A DNA stretch of 64,000 bases from Girardinichthys multiradiatus (taxonomy: Eukaryota > Chordata > Actinopteri > Cyprinodontiformes > Goodeidae): assembly GCF_021462225.1 (NCBI RefSeq), contig NC_061818.1, positions 22,809,806-22,873,805 of the forward strand, written 5' to 3'. A program made the translations under genes and the position numbers. Position 1 is the stretch's first letter. Every line of letters begins with the position of its first letter. Below, one piece after another: positions 1-12,715 of this stretch. The notes beneath the pieces were generated by a model, which ran no database searches, had not been told where the DNA came from, and saw nothing but the letters and a program-made list of their open reading frames with translations.

Positions 1-89
1 GTAATTTTTGATAATCAGGTGGTGCCCCAACTTGGTAATTTTGATTAAAATGACCAATTTTGTTAATAATTGCCATTGGCACTTGATAG

Positions 90-890
90 TTGTTCAACAC
101 CATGTAGAGGATGCAGCAATCATGAGAAAGAAGTGCTCTTGACACAGCACCAAAAAGTAAATTCTTGGCCAACAGGTACAATGCAGCATGTGGTGAAAAA
201 ACAAGACATCATCCTAAACACAATATCTCTACTGTGACATAGGGTACCGGAGCCACAGTGCTATGATGCCTTTCTTCAGCAGGGACAGGGAAGTTGGTCA
301 GAGATGATTAGAGGACGGATGTAGCTAAATAATAGACAATCGTTCAAGAAACCACATTAGAGATGTGTTATGATGGTCCAGTCAAAGTCCAGAGGTAAAT
401 CTAACTAAGGATCTGTGGCAGGACTTGATAATTGCTATAAATGGACACTCTCCAACCAAACAATGATCTTGAGCTACTTGAATGGGTAAGAATTTACACA
501 GATATGTGAAGCTGGTACAGAAACCGCCCAAAAGTCTTTTTTGGCTTTAAATTGGGAAGAAAGGTGGTTCAACTGTCATGACAGTAGAGAGCTTTCTGAC
601 CTACATGGAGAAATCACACATATAATTGGGTAAAAATCAAGTGAAATATTTTATTTACAGAGAATAAAATAATATTGACAGGGGAGAACTGGAGGTGTGA
701 GGATACAGCTTCTGTGGTATCTTGAAGAAGACAATAACAGTTAAATTGGGAAGGGAGGTGATAAGAGGACATTGCATGACATTGTGCTTGTCCATCACAT
801 AAAAACTCAATAAGCTTGTCGTAATATCATAACAAAATGTGAAAAGGTTCAAAATGGTTAAATAGCTTTGCAAGACACTGTATGTAAAAA
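90..890 (+). mobile_element. Decayed Tc1-like transposon
   Basis: Read on the + strand, this stretch resembles the C-terminal half of a Tc1-type transposase gene in broken frames. A segment around 370-480 matches the usual order 'pro-val-gln-ser-lys ... leu-trp-gln-asp-leu ... leu-ser-asn-gln' near the third catalytic residue, but stops and shifts interrupt it. The 3' part (about 850-890, 'gctttgcaagacactg') resembles the terminal region of another Tc1 relic ending near 44640. No complete terminal inverted repeats are visible, so the edges are approximate. It should be inactive. The family call rests on recognition of protein fragments only. Confidence 0.55.
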
Positions 891-900
891 GCTTTAGCAA

Positions 901-1798
901 TCAGCAGCTAACAAAATGTGCGATGTCAATAATTTTACTTTTTTTGTCTTTACCTAAAGTGTAATGAGAGAAAATAACTGAGCACATTCTTGAAATTGGC
1001 ACCATGTAAAAGCTAATTCTGAAATGGATTCAAACCTAATTAAACGTTTAATTAAGGGAAGGCAGTTTACAGATTTTTTCTTCACTATTTGATGCTTTAA
1101 TAGCTCTTTTTATGGATATTTATACATCCCTTTAAATATTCTTTAGGCCATATTATGGACCTGTAATATAGGTTAATATGTTTCTGTGTCAAATCAGTGA
1201 GCAACAGTAGGGACAGTGAAGGTCAACATCCAAAGCTTTTTGTTCTTATGGTCACAGGTGTGGTTAACTGCTGTTCAAGGTTAATGTAACCTTGAACAGC
1301 AGTTACTGCAGTTTTTGTCGCTGAATGCAATCTGTTTCACCGAAAGACAATTTGCTTGTCTTGAAGGGCAATAGTCACATTTGACTGCTGCAGTAAGAGT
1401 CGGTACATAATGGTCTCAGGACTGTTATACTGCTGTAGATGTGCTACTGTGAAATAAAATGCATTTTTCTTGCTCCAATTATTCACATTTTTCTGTAAAC
1501 ACCAGCTTCAATCATGTTGTTGTGCAGACAAGTGAAAAAGATTGAATTTTGTGGTCCTTACACAGTTTATTTGAACCAATCTCTAGAATAGAGCGATGGG
1601 TTTGTAATGTACTTGAAAGGTGTGCAAAGCTGAGCATTCTCCAATATATAGTTTTGGTAAGAGGGCAGCAAGTGCAACAAAAATGCCTTTAATTTTCCTG
1701 CAGCAATACCTTTAAATAAAGGTTTAAACATGGACTCTAATTAGCTTTTTATTCTATGTAAAGGCTTAAGAGATACAATTGTAATTGTTTCAGCTAAT
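901..1798. other. Gene-free AT-rich interval
   Basis: No coding exon or recognisable element is seen here, apart from a strong short inverted repeat at 1265-1305 annotated separately. Confidence 0.5.
1265..1305. repeat. Perfect 19-bp inverted repeat, 3-nt spacer
   Basis: The arms TAACTGCTGTTCAAGGTTA (1265-1283) and its exact reverse complement (1287-1305) flank the spacer ATG. It could form a hairpin or cruciform. No transposon hallmarks surround it, so it may be a fold-back duplication or the core of a small MITE. Confidence 0.85.
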
Positions 1799-2140
<342 letters not shown>

Positions 2141-2646
2141 AGAGCTTGGGATGAAAATGATCTAACTCTTCAAGTTCATGTACTAGCGGTTCACAGGATG
2201 GCCACCAAACTGAATTTGGTTCTGTTTTGAGTTGTAGTTGCTGTTTTAGTTTAATAATCTATTTTCTATTGGTGCCTCTGTTTACCCTCTAAAAGCCACT
2301 AGCTGATTCTCCCAGCAATTTCGGTACATATTCCCCCCAGTTCATTCTGTCCTTGCCATATCCTCCTCAGTCCCATTTATGCTTGCTGTGTTGTCATGTT
2401 TTTTTTATTTATTCCCTGCTGCTTATGTTTCCACCTGAATATGTTTTTAGACTTTATTTCATTAAACTCAAGCACTTAATTTTTCTTTGCCACAAATAAC
2501 TTGCTTTCTCCTGCTTTGGGGTCCTCATCATTACACAACATTACAGCCTTGTTTTTGCATTTTCAACTAACCTAAAGGCAGCAGTAACCTACTTCATATT
2601 TAAACAATGAGTATTAATAGTTTATGCTGCAAAAATTAACTCTTTT
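2141..2646. other. No gene seen
   Basis: AT-rich single-copy-looking sequence between the GATA array and a small LINE insertion. No ORF or repeat structure stands out. Confidence 0.5.
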
Positions 2647-2865
2647 ACACCAAAATACCGGGAGGAGGCCCAGGGGACGGCCCAGGACACGCTGGAGGGA
2701 CTATGTCTCTCGGCTGGCCTGGGAACGCCTTGGGCTCCCCCTGGAGGAGCTGGAGGAGGTGTCTGGAGAGAGGGACGTCTGGGCGTCTCTGCTGAGTCTG
2801 CTGCCCCCGCGACCCGGTCCTGGATAAGCGGAAGACGACGAACGAACGAACGAACACCAAAATAC
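2647..2865 (+). mobile_element. 5'-truncated RTE (Rex3-like) LINE 3' end with TSD
   Basis: A GC-rich 195-bp insertion (2659-2853) sits in AT-rich DNA. Its + strand encodes the end of a non-LTR ORF: an Arg/Gly/Pro-rich 'RPRTRWRDYVSRLAWERLG' type segment, then 'LLPPRPG', a stop, and a short tail of (CGAA)n repeats. This is the familiar end of fish Rex3/RTE elements. The 12-bp target-site duplication ACACCAAAATAC is exact on both sides (2647-2658 and 2854-2865), so the insertion borders are certain and it is fairly young. Heavy 5' truncation makes it immobile. The Rex3 name is from recognition, without alignment. Confidence 0.8.
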
Positions 2866-5800
2866 ATTCTTGCAGTGATGGACAGCATCATTTGACCCTC
2901 TATATTTAAAAATGGTAATCATCCACAAAAGCAAACTATTTTATAACAAATACAGTTTTCTGAGTTGCAGCATGAGAGGAGATAATTCTAATCAGTGAGC
3001 ACTCAGTTCAAAGATGGCTTCCTTTGTTGATGTACTTCAAAATATTTGACGTTTACTACTTAGACATGATTTTAAAGCTTTGGTCTACAGTTTCCCTAAT
3101 AATTGTGTGGTGCCTCCAGTTCACATTGAGGAAAGACAAGCACTTTATCAGTTTAGATGTCCTGGGAATTATTGTGTCTAAAATTAGCTGAAGATGTTGG
3201 CCTAACATACAAGCCTTAGCTCTAGCATGCTCGGCTAGCTCAAGCCACAGTATATATTTTGTTTAACTTTGGTTCGGTGCTTCCTCAGTACCACAGGCTG
3301 AGGTGCCAATCTGTGCCTCAAGCAGAGGAATTCATGTACCTTCGTGCCTTGTTAACAAGTAATAATAGGATAAGGCGTTAAACTGACAGAGGAATTGACG
3401 CCTTATCTGCAGCACTGCGGGTGTTGCTCTGGTCTGTCATGGTGAAGAGAAGCTGAGAAAAAATGACGCTCCTGATTCAACTGTCTGTCTACTTTCCAAC
3501 CCTCACCCGTGGCCATGCAGTATAATATGGATCATGCAGTTGAAATGAGCTTCCTCCATATGGTGGCCTTGGAGATAAGGTGAGGGAAGGTAACCCCATT
3601 AACAAAGTGAAATACATTATAGAGATTAATTACAGAGTCTTCGTGCCTTTATTTCCATTATTATGATCATGATTTTCTGTTTACAGCTAATGAAAAAAAC
3701 ATTTAAAATTAGAATAATACATCGGACCAATAAAAATAATAGTTTCAATAAAGAAATATGGGAGTAATGAAAATAATGTTTAATACTTGCTTAAAGGTTG
3801 TTTTCAATCTGACTTTAGTCTGACATACAAGCCTCATCGGAACGCATATTTTCATTTATTGAATATGACAGTACATCCCTTCTGGCATGGAAATGTTTTG
3901 GGATCCCACAGAATGAACTGGATAGTGTCACCAGGGAGAAGGTACCTACCTCTCTGACCTGACCACAGATAAGCCCAACACATGCATTGATAGGCTAATG
4001 GATGAAACTGCTAACCAATGTGTGTCTCTGCCTCTAGCAGTATCAAACTCGAACTTGTTCCTCACTTTTTAAAAACAGGAAAATCTGAGTTTAATCACAG
4101 TTTAAGAAAACGTTGAAATGAAGGCTCTTCACACTTGAGCAAAGTAATAAGTATTTGTGATATCTTCAATATGATTTATTTCTAAAGATTTTTCATCTTG
4201 CATGTGTCTGATGAAAAATTCTGTACATAGAGCCTTCGTTTCAGTTAAAACAATTCACTGTCTATTTAAAACTACTGCTTTGTTTGTTTTTTGGCACTTT
4301 TGGCAATGATTTTTATTTGAAGTTCCTATGTCTATGGATATTTGTCAGGATGAATTTCAGTCACATGGAGTTTCAGTCACATTTTACTACCACTTTATAG
4401 TAAATGTGACACCTGTGTCAACAGGACTACTTTAATAAATGCACAAAAATGGAAGCAGCATGTTCACCTGTCCCACATCAACTGTAATGCCTGAAAAACA
4501 TTTTATCACAAGTGGGGACAGGTGACTTTATATTTTTAGGAAATTGCAAGACACCAGGACAATGACAGGGGAATATAGTTCATTGGTTGTTTTTAAAGAA
4601 CAGTGGTGATGTTGACATGTTTTCTAAGCTATATTGTATTCCTTATGGCCTCAGAATGTGTGAACCTGTAGTGTGTTGGTGACTGATAAACCCTAGCTAG
4701 CAATTTTAGGTATATTCTGTTGTCCTTATGAAATTTCCTGCAAATTCATCTAATATTAAAACCCTAATTTGTTCTTCCTGCTTGTGACCAGCATTTAATT
4801 GACAATTTCTCTGCAACCTGCAATTTGTTTTTTTGCATGTAATAGTTAAGACATTGATGAACTTCATTAAAATAATCAACACACAAACTAAACAGTAGTG
4901 CCAAACCCCAGCCTTACTTTCCAACATTAATCTCTGCAGACATGCTGTTTTCTTTTATTTTAATATTTCATTGAATTACGTGAGAAATTAAATTTGGATA
5001 ATTTACTAAAAACACCTTAGGGTTGACGGCATCACCATTTCAAACTGTGATACCGTCAACCTAAGTAAGCTCCTACTCTACAACTGTTATTCAATTTAGC
5101 CTTTAAATATTCTAGAAAACAAAAAACAAAAAACCCTTAAGATTTTATTACAATGATGTTTCTGAAATGCATATTACATGTAATGTAATAAAAAAGGTGT
5201 AAAGTGTTCAAAGTTAGATGAAATGCTTTCCAACGTCTATTTCACATCTCACCCATATCACATAACTAATTTATATACCAAATAACTAACTTTTTTTTGC
5301 CAATGCATAGAACTCATTACTTCTTATACAATGATTTACAATCCAGACAGCCTTAGGCTTTCAGGATTTGCTACTTCTGCACAGATTGGCTCTCAAAGCA
5401 GCAATGTGCACGGTCAAAGATGTCCATTTAGAGCGCTGTCAGCGGAACCTCTACTTTCTATGAGCCTCTTCAGCACAATCAGAGCCTACGCCACCTCTCC
5501 CCTATATCTAAATAAACAGAACCACAGTAATTCTCCCTGCTGTCTGATCGAGACACGGTATACAATTTTAAAAGGTGCTGTATGGAGCTGCAATAAGGAC
5601 TTGAGGGCAGATAGGTACAAACTGTTTCGCACAAAGAAAGAAAGAAAGGTAAAAGGTTGGTTTTATGGAAGACAATAAGTTGCTGTGCTAGTGGAAAGCA
5701 GAGTATCAAAAAAGAGAAGAGTTCATCTTTATACATGTGTGGAAGTCAATTCATAACATCTTGATCCTGTATGAGTCAGCCGCTGCTTGAAATGAAGAAC

Positions 5801-6950
5801 CGATTACAGAACCTGTCCAATAATGGATGGCCTGTTTCTGCCACGCATCTCAGACATGGGACATAGTGGGTGAAGGAGAAAGGAGTCACATGCTTCTAAT
5901 TCTCTTTCTACATGGGAACAAATGAGCTGCAGGGAACATGGGATGTGGAGCACAGCAATTATGTATTAAATAAAATATGACCAGATGACAAGAATTGATT
6001 ACAGGGAAATGTGGAATAGAATAAAAAGTGATTCTTCAACAGTAGCTGTTGTAGATGTAAGAGACCTCTGAAGGGGATGTGCATACCTGTTTTTTTAGTA
6101 TATTTTCAGGTTTTAAAGCTTCTCATTGGTTGTTGACAAAAAAATAATACAAACTAGTAAAATGCATCTATAGGAAAAAATTAAAACAGACAAAATTGAT
6201 TAACGTTTTTTATCAAGATGGTTTAATATGCATTTTCAACCATTAGTACAGTTATATTAATTGATTTCAGAAATATTACTACTTGCAGATTCACATCCTT
6301 TTCTGAGGCTAAACAACCTGTTTACCAGACAGCTCACTGCAGCCAAAGTAAACGGGGTGGAGGAGGAGAAGCCCAATGCTTTCTGGTGGAAGGGCAGTTT
6401 AATATCAACCTGGATGAGTTGCATGGAAAGAGCCTGGAGCTTGTCTGCAGCTGTCAGATATCAGGGCTGAAAATGTAATTAAATGCATTTGTTGAATTTG
6501 AAAAAGAAATACACTGAAATAGATTGGGAAAAAGCATAAGAATACATAAAATACAAATACACTAAATGCTACATTTACAGTAACTAAACAGACTTAATTA
6601 AGAAAACAGAAACAATTAAAACTTGTTCTGATGTTTATTTTCCTGATAAACAACCTGCAAACTGTAGTTTAATCCAGGTTCACAGTGGTTTTCTTTGATA
6701 TGGCACATCTTCTAGACACAGTTGTCACTGGCATATTTTTTGTCACACAAACACACCGTCCACCCATCCAACCACCAAAACAACCAACCACCCATCACAA
6801 AAATGTAGGGATGATTGGCTTTTAGGTGGAACTTACAGAAAACATAAAATGTTCACACTATGATATATCAGGGAATTAGGGTATTTAAGTAGAAGCATGC
6901 AATAGTGAATTCCTAACCTCAAACAATTTATTGAAACAAAAGCCAACAGC
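2866..6950. other. Long gene-free interval
   Basis: About 4 kb of AT-rich DNA with only short, non-conserved ORFs that look like chance frames. The one structural feature noticed is an imperfect hairpin at 5016-5064. No splice-consistent exon chain could be built. Confidence 0.45.
5016..5064. repeat. Imperfect 20-bp inverted repeat (hairpin)
   Basis: CTTAGGGTTGACGGCATCAC (5016-5035) pairs with GTGATACCGTCAACCTAAG (5046-5064), with one mismatch and one bulge around a 10-nt loop. In shape it resembles a short pre-miRNA stem or a MITE core. Nothing shows that it is transcribed. Confidence 0.7.
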
Positions 6951-6999
6951 AGTAGCAGTGGTGGGTATACCACAATATGCAATGTCAATGTTTCAATAA

Positions 7000-7345
7000 C
7001 GTGTCATGTGCCCTTGAGTGTCAATTACAGCTTGACAGCAACGTCTCATGATGTTCACAAGTTGACTTATTGTCTGATGAGGCATGGCATCCCACTCTTC
7101 TTAAAAGAGTGGCCCTCAGGTCATTGAGGTTCTGGAGTACAGTTACGAGCCTCTAGGTCATAACTCAGCTGATGCCACAGGTTTTCTATGGGATTCAGGT
7201 CTGAAGTTAGTGCAGGCCACTCCATTCAAGGTACCCCAGTCTCCAGCACCCACTCCTTAAAGATGTTACCTTGATGAGCTGGAGCATTGTCATCCATGAA
7301 GATGAACTTAGGCCTGTTGTTTTCATGCAGGGGCACAATAACTAG
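7000..7345 (-). mobile_element. Tc1-like relic, part 1 (split by LINE)
   Basis: On the minus strand this encodes fragments of a Tc1-type transposase C-terminal region (around 'ttctatgggattcaggtctg' on the + strand, the classic SPDLNPIE-coding region in antisense). The gene continues beyond 8626, so a LINE 3' fragment (about 7365-8625) interrupts it. Frames are broken and it is inactive. Confidence 0.6.
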
Positions 7346-7364
7346 ATTAATGATATTCAGGTAA

Positions 7365-8625
7365 TCAATTTGGTCCGTGAGGCAGACACTCTGTCTACTT
7401 TTAAGGCTAGGCTTAAAACTTTCCTTTTTGATAAAGCTTGTAGTTAGAGTGGCTTAGGCTATCTTTCTTATTTTTTACCTCCACCTTCCTCCCTCCCTGT
7501 TGGATGGAATAAGGGGGATTCAGGTTTGGCCTAAACCGGCTCAGTTATGGTTGAGGTGCAAACACACCCTCCATTTCTGCTACCTGTATGACCCTTTCTC
7601 TTTTCCAGTGGTTATAATCCGTCTGACAGAGACAGGTATCCCAATCCTTGTGGTTTTTAGTATAACAATGGCCATCAGTGGGTTCTAGATGGACAAACTT
7701 TATCAGTTTATTATTTTACTTAGTGCCCCTACACGTGGCCCGTTCTGGGGTGGCCGGGCTCTGGCACTCGGTGGTTTGGATTGGCCTCCCCGGCGGCCCT
7801 GCGCCGTTCCCGACCCTTTGTGGGGTGCCTTGAGACGACATTGTTGTAAATAAGCGCTACATAAATAAATAAACTGAAACTATCTCTGTAGTTATGCTGC
7901 TATAGGCTTAGGTTGCTGGAGGACATAATGACCACTTTCACCCTCTTTGCTACATTCTCACACTACTCTCCAATTTTGCATTATTTGCTGTTATTTCAGT
8001 TTTTAACTTTATGTTCTCTCTCTTTTCTCTTCCTAGAAGCTACACCTGGCCTGACTCTGTGTCTACCTGTGATACCTTTCTGGAGAGGGGCATCGTCCAA
8101 GCTGCTGCTGGCAACAACTTAATGCTCACCTTCTACCGATGATCCACATGGCCCTGTCGTTCAGTGTTTAACCCTTTCTCTCTCCTAGATATAGCAATTG
8201 ACTGAGCTTTTACTGTAACTAATTATGTGCTCTCTTTCAGACTCTAACCTTGAAAACTGGCTCAGAGTTTATCTGTTCTTTCTTTCTAGATGAAACGACT
8301 AAAGGAGCTACATCCATTAACATTTACTTTTCCTTCCCATAGAAAGTACTCCTGGATCAGTGCTTCTTTGTTCTCTTTGTATCTTTGCTCTGTTCTCATC
8401 CAGGAAGAGGGAATGCTGCAAGTCACTGACTGGATGCAATCTGCTGAGTTTCCTTAGATAGAAACACTTTTTATCCAATTTGAATAAATAACTGAATCTG
8501 ACTGCACTGTTCAATGGTTAGGATTAATTGGAATGTATGAACCTGACTTTTGTGAAGTGCCTTGAGACGACGTGTGTTGTGAATTGGCGCTATATAAATA
8601 AACTGAATTGAATTGCATTGTGGGC
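7365..8625 (+). mobile_element. L2/CR1-like LINE 3' fragment(s)
   Basis: It starts with the end of a non-LTR ORF (+ strand, near 7372: VREADTLSTFKARLKTFLF then a stop), a common end of fish LINE ORFs. Two typical tails follow: 'gtgccttgagacgaca ... aataaactgaa' near 7830-7885 and 'gtgccttgagacgacg ... ctgaattgaattg' at about 8560-8625. Two tails suggest two nested or tandem 3' fragments. It interrupts the Tc1 relic that lies on both sides. The exact 5' border is uncertain. Confidence 0.6.
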
Positions 8626-9110
8626 TTGTCACTGTACCATTCACAAAGTGTAGGGCAGTTCTGTATTGACCAGACACACCTGCCGACACTATAACACCAC
8701 CACCAAAGGCTTGTCTTGTGACAACTGTGGCTGATGTATAGTGCTGTCCTTGACGTCTCCAACATCGTTGGCGGCCATCATTTCGGTTCAACATGAATCC
8801 ACTTTCTTTACAGAACAGCACTGATAACCACTGGTCCCTCATCAATCGTAAATGTTCTCTGGCCCATATGAGATAAAGAGGATGCCTGTGCCTGTGGGAG
8901 TGATCAGGTTCCCTTGCAGGTCGTCTAGCATGCAGACCAGGCTGATGTAAATGGTTTTGAATGGTCTGATGTGACACCTGGGTGCCTCTCACCTTCCTAA
9001 AATGTGCCTGGAGTTAAGTAGCTTTCATCATCTGGTTCCGCAGGGCACTGTTCACCAAAGGATGTTAACTTCTATGCCTTTCTGTGACTCTTCTAGTCTC
9101 TGCCAAGCAT
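8626..9110 (-). pseudogene. Tc1-like transposase relic, part 2
   Basis: The minus-strand ORF at 8471-8992 carries the central part of a Tc1 transposase: a Gln/His-rich linker ('HQTIQNHLHQPGLHARRP'), then 'WAREHLRLMRDQW' and 'LFCKESGFML', where the usual first catalytic Asp of the 'FSDES' motif appears as Lys. The rest of the ORF reads into the LINE tail. It is the N-proximal continuation of the fragment at 7000-7345. It is catalytically dead and truncated. Confidence 0.7.
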
Positions 9111-9130
9111 TTGGATGGGATTGATTTTAT

Positions 9131-11116
9131 TAACTTTAGTGTTGAATTGGGACTTATCAGTGTTTGCCTAATCTTAAGTGACCCAGATTGGTATTGGGCA
9201 CAAAAAAAATCCTGATCAAGACATCCATGCTACACATTACTAAAATCATTAAACAAAACCAATTTTGTGAACTTAAAGCTGTATAAGGACCACAAATATA
9301 AATGTCCTGGTTTTTAGCAGCCATGTTATTGCAGTACATGCATACACAAAGTGTAATATAATAACCTGCATTAAGTGGTTTCTCCTAACATTGTGTCTTC
9401 AGGTGCGACAGGTTGAGCTCATGCTAGTGTTAAGAGGATAACCCTGTAAAAAACGACCTTTTCCTTTCATTAGGTAGGAAAAGAGGTCAGATTCTCACTG
9501 CTATGGTGTTCAATAATTCTTCAGCAGTATATAAGAGTTGAGTGCAACACTTTTCTTCCTTTATATCATCATCCTGCTCACCCATGCTATGCATAACACT
9601 GAAATTCTTTTTAAAAATCTGCTGTCGCTTTAAGTACATAGGCAGACACTTGTAAATGGTGAGTCAATAAATTCCTCTGCTTAAAGAAGCACTTATAAGA
9701 AGTGTTTTATATTACTTTAATCTTTAACAAAGTGCCAAATTAATCACATATCTAAAGATAAAATTGCTTAATGTTAAAAGATTGTATAATTGTTGTCAAA
9801 AACACATTCTTGTACTTTCTTATCAGGTGTCAATAAGTACTGTGATAACTTAATTTTTGTTCAGGAAGTGACACAAATGTTGTCAAAACTAAGAGCTTTA
9901 AGCCAATCTGTTGTCCCTTTGGCTCATGAAGCTGCTATTTGTGCCATAAATTACACAAAACATCACCAAACCCTACCTGGATGTGTCAAGGTTCATAATG
10001 AAGGACTCAAATGTAGAGATGACTGGGGGTGAAAAACATGATTCTTTAATAAATTATAAACTTACAAGGGTTGCATATGAGCTGAAATTACAGAGTAAAA
10101 GGGGAACTATTGAGCAGGCATGGAAAACAGGTGGGAGTGATCAGGTAATTGGCAAGTCCAGGTGGACTAGTCAAGCTTGATTGCATGATGACAGTGGTGA
10201 GAAAAGCTGAGCAGCTGAGGGAGAAACTGATATGACTGAGACTAAACCGAAATACACCGAAACACTAAATAAAGAAGGAAAAGACAAAAATAAACCTAGA
10301 ATACACATGGAACAAACTAAGAAAAACTAAGCACAAGGAATGATACTGACACTGAACTAATGATAAAGAACATTAAATATAGCAAAACAAGGGACATCAT
10401 GAACAGTAATGAAAAACACAACTGAAAACCCAAACCTAAGACCCAAGGATCATGACAGGATTATTGGAGAATGTTGCTTCTAAAAGCTTATTTGATGCCA
10501 ACCTTTATTTGTAGTTCTTTGGAAAAATGTAAAAAAACTAAATAGTATTCAGGCATTCCCAGGAGAGGATGTCTAATCGAAAGCTTCCCAGTATCAAACA
10601 ATAAATGGCTCAGAATAATTTAAAACTACTGGACACTCCAACCCTCTGTTAGCAGATTAAATGTTCATTTAAAGCTTGTATAAATACAAAGGCATTGAAC
10701 CATTGTTGCTTATTTGGAAAGGTTGTCAGAATACAATATCTAGGGAAAAAAATGTCGGGAAAGCTTTGATTTATCTCTGAATATCTGAACAAGACACATG
10801 ATTTACTTTTAAATGTCCTTTGGTTTATCAAATCTTTGGCCACAATGCTCAATGTTGACATGAATAATATTTGGAAACACGGTGGGGGAGGAGTGCTCAA
10901 CTGGATAGCAACAAGAATTTAAAATTGTCTTTCAGCTCTTCATCCTTGGCTTACACTTATATAAAAAATGATCAATTTTATACAACCCAGCTAATATCTG
11001 GATAAATGTCCTTTAACAGGTTGTAGTAAAACCATGTGCTTTTAATATTCCTGACAAGATCTTTGTATAATTGTGGCTGGATAGATACGGGCACAGATTT
11101 GAGCCATGGTGATATA
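9131..11116. other. No gene seen
   Basis: AT-rich sequence with scattered short ORFs and no recognised domain. The part from about 10010 to 10460, ending 'caaggatcatgacagg', looks repeat-like (possibly an old LTR or DNA-element end) but was not identified. Confidence 0.4.
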
Positions 11117-12715
11117 CAGGTCCTTCTCAAAACATTAGCATATTGTGATGAAGTTCATTATTTTCCATAATGTCATGATGAAAATTTAACATTCATATAT
11201 TTTAGATTCATTGCACACTAACTGAAATATTTCAGGTCTTTTATTGTTTTAATACGGATGATTTTGGCATACAGCTCATGAAAACCCAAAATTCCTATCT
11301 CACAAAATTAGCATATCATTAAAAGGGTCTCTAAACGAGCTATGAACCTAATCATCTGAATCAACGAGTTAACTCTAAACACCTGCAAAAGATTCCTGAG
11401 GCCTTTAAAACTCCCAGCCTGGTTCATCACTCAAAACCCCAATCATGGGTAAGACTGCCGACCTGACTGCTGTCCAGAAGGCCACTATTGACACCCTCAA
11501 GCAAGAGGGTAAGACACAGAAAGAAATTTCTGAACGAATACGCTGTTCCAAGAGTGCTGTATCAAGGCACCTCAGTGGGAAGTCTGTGGGAAGGAAAAAG
11601 TGTGGCAGAAAGCGCTGCACAACGAGAAGAGGTGACCGGACCTTGAGGAAGATTGTGGAGAAGGGCCGATTCCAGACCTTGGGGGACCTGCGGAAGCAGT
11701 GGACTGAGTCTGGAGTAGAAACATCCAGAGCCACCGTGTACAGGCGTGTGCAGGAAATGGGCTACAGGTGCCGCATTCCCCAGGTCAAGCCACTTTTGAA
11801 CCAGAAACAGCGGCAGAAGCGCCTGACCTGGGCTACAGAGAAGCAGCACTGGACTGTTGCTCAGTGGTCCAAAGTACTTTTTTCGGATGAAAGCAAATTC
11901 TGCATGTCATTCGGAAATCAAGGTGCCAGAGTCTGGAGGAAGACTGGGGAGAAGGAAATGCCAAAATGCCAGAAGTCCAATGTCAAGTACCCACAGTCAG
12001 TGATGGTCTGGGGTGCTGTGTCAGCTGCTGGTGTTGGTCCACTGTGTTTTATCAAGGGCAGGGTCAATGCAGCTAGCTATCAGGAGATTTTGGAGCACTT
12101 CCTGCTTCCATCTGCTGAAATTCTTTATGGAGATGAAGATTTCATTTTTCAGCACGGCCTGGCACCTGCTCACAGTGCCAAAACCACTGGTAAATGGTTT
12201 AATGACCATGGTATCACTGTGCTCAATTGGCCTGCCAACTCTCCTGACCTGAACCCCATAGAGAATCTGTGGGATATTGTGAAGAGAACGTTGAGAGACT
12301 CAAGACCCAACACTCTGGATGAGCTAAAGGCCGCTATCGAAGCATCCTGGGCCTCCATAAGACCTCAGCAGTGCCACAGGCTGATTGCCTCCATGCCACG
12401 CCGCATTGACGCAGTCATTTCTGCCAAAGGATTCCCGACCAAGTATTGAGTGCATAACTGTACATGATTATTTGAAGGTTGACGTTTTTTGTATTAAAAA
12501 CACTTTTCTTTTATTGGTCGGATGAAATATGCTAATTTTGTGAGATAGGAATTTTGGGTTTTCATGAGCTGTATGCCACAATCATCCGTATTAAGACAAT
12601 AAAAGACCTGAAATATTTCAGTTAGTGTGCAATGAATCTAAAATATATGAATGTTAAATTTTCATCATTACATTATGGAATATAATGAACTTTATCACAA
12701 TATGCTAATATTTTG
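11117..12715 (+). mobile_element. Tc1/mariner element, near complete
   Basis: The left terminal inverted repeat begins CAGGTCCTTCTCAAAA after a TA dinucleotide. About 200 bp of left end is repeated inverted at the right end (about 12525-12715), including 'gctaattttgtgagatagg' and 'gacctgaaatatttcag'. The right end stops after 'aatattttg' at 12715: the last dozen or so bases seen at the left tip are missing and there is no flanking TA. The element contains one transposase gene. Loss of one tip should prevent mobilisation even in trans. The same family occurs at 17381-18745. Confidence 0.92.
11445..12449 (+). CDS. Tc1-like transposase, full length, catalytic Asp lost
   Basis: A 334-residue cut-and-paste transposase of the Tc1/mariner (DD34E) group. 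The N-terminal third holds paired-type helix-turn-helix segments (KEISERIRCSKSAVSRHLS, then a second repeat) joined by a basic GRKKCGRKR stretch. The catalytic domain follows: the first Asp is in LFSDESKF (Asp148), and the Glu is in SPDLNPIENLW (Glu273). The second Asp should lie in the 'FQQD' motif 35 residues before that Glu, but here the motif reads FQHGLAPAH, so residue 238 is Gly. The frame is otherwise open from ATG to TGA at normal family length. Expected to bind its own ends but not to cut or join DNA. The lost residue is seen directly; the functional effect follows from the family mechanism. Confidence 0.95.
   Translation: MGKTADLTAVQKATIDTLKQEGKTQKEISERIRCSKSAVSRHLSGKSVGRKKCGRKRCTTRRGDRTLRKIVEKGRFQTLGDLRKQWTESGVETSRATVYRRVQEMGYRCRIPQVKPLLNQKQRQKRLTWATEKQHWTVAQWSKVLFSDESKFCMSFGNQGARVWRKTGEKEMPKCQKSNVKYPQSVMVWGAVSAAGVGPLCFIKGRVNAASYQEILEHFLLPSAEILYGDEDFIFQHGLAPAHSAKTTGKWFNDHGITVLNWPANSPDLNPIENLWDIVKRTLRDSRPNTLDELKAAIEASWASIRPQQCHRLIASMPRRIDAVISAKGFPTKY

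Noticed and set aside
5331..5678. 115-codon ORF on + strand
   Set aside because: No domain, no splice support, low-complexity end; looks like a chance frame in AT-rich DNA.
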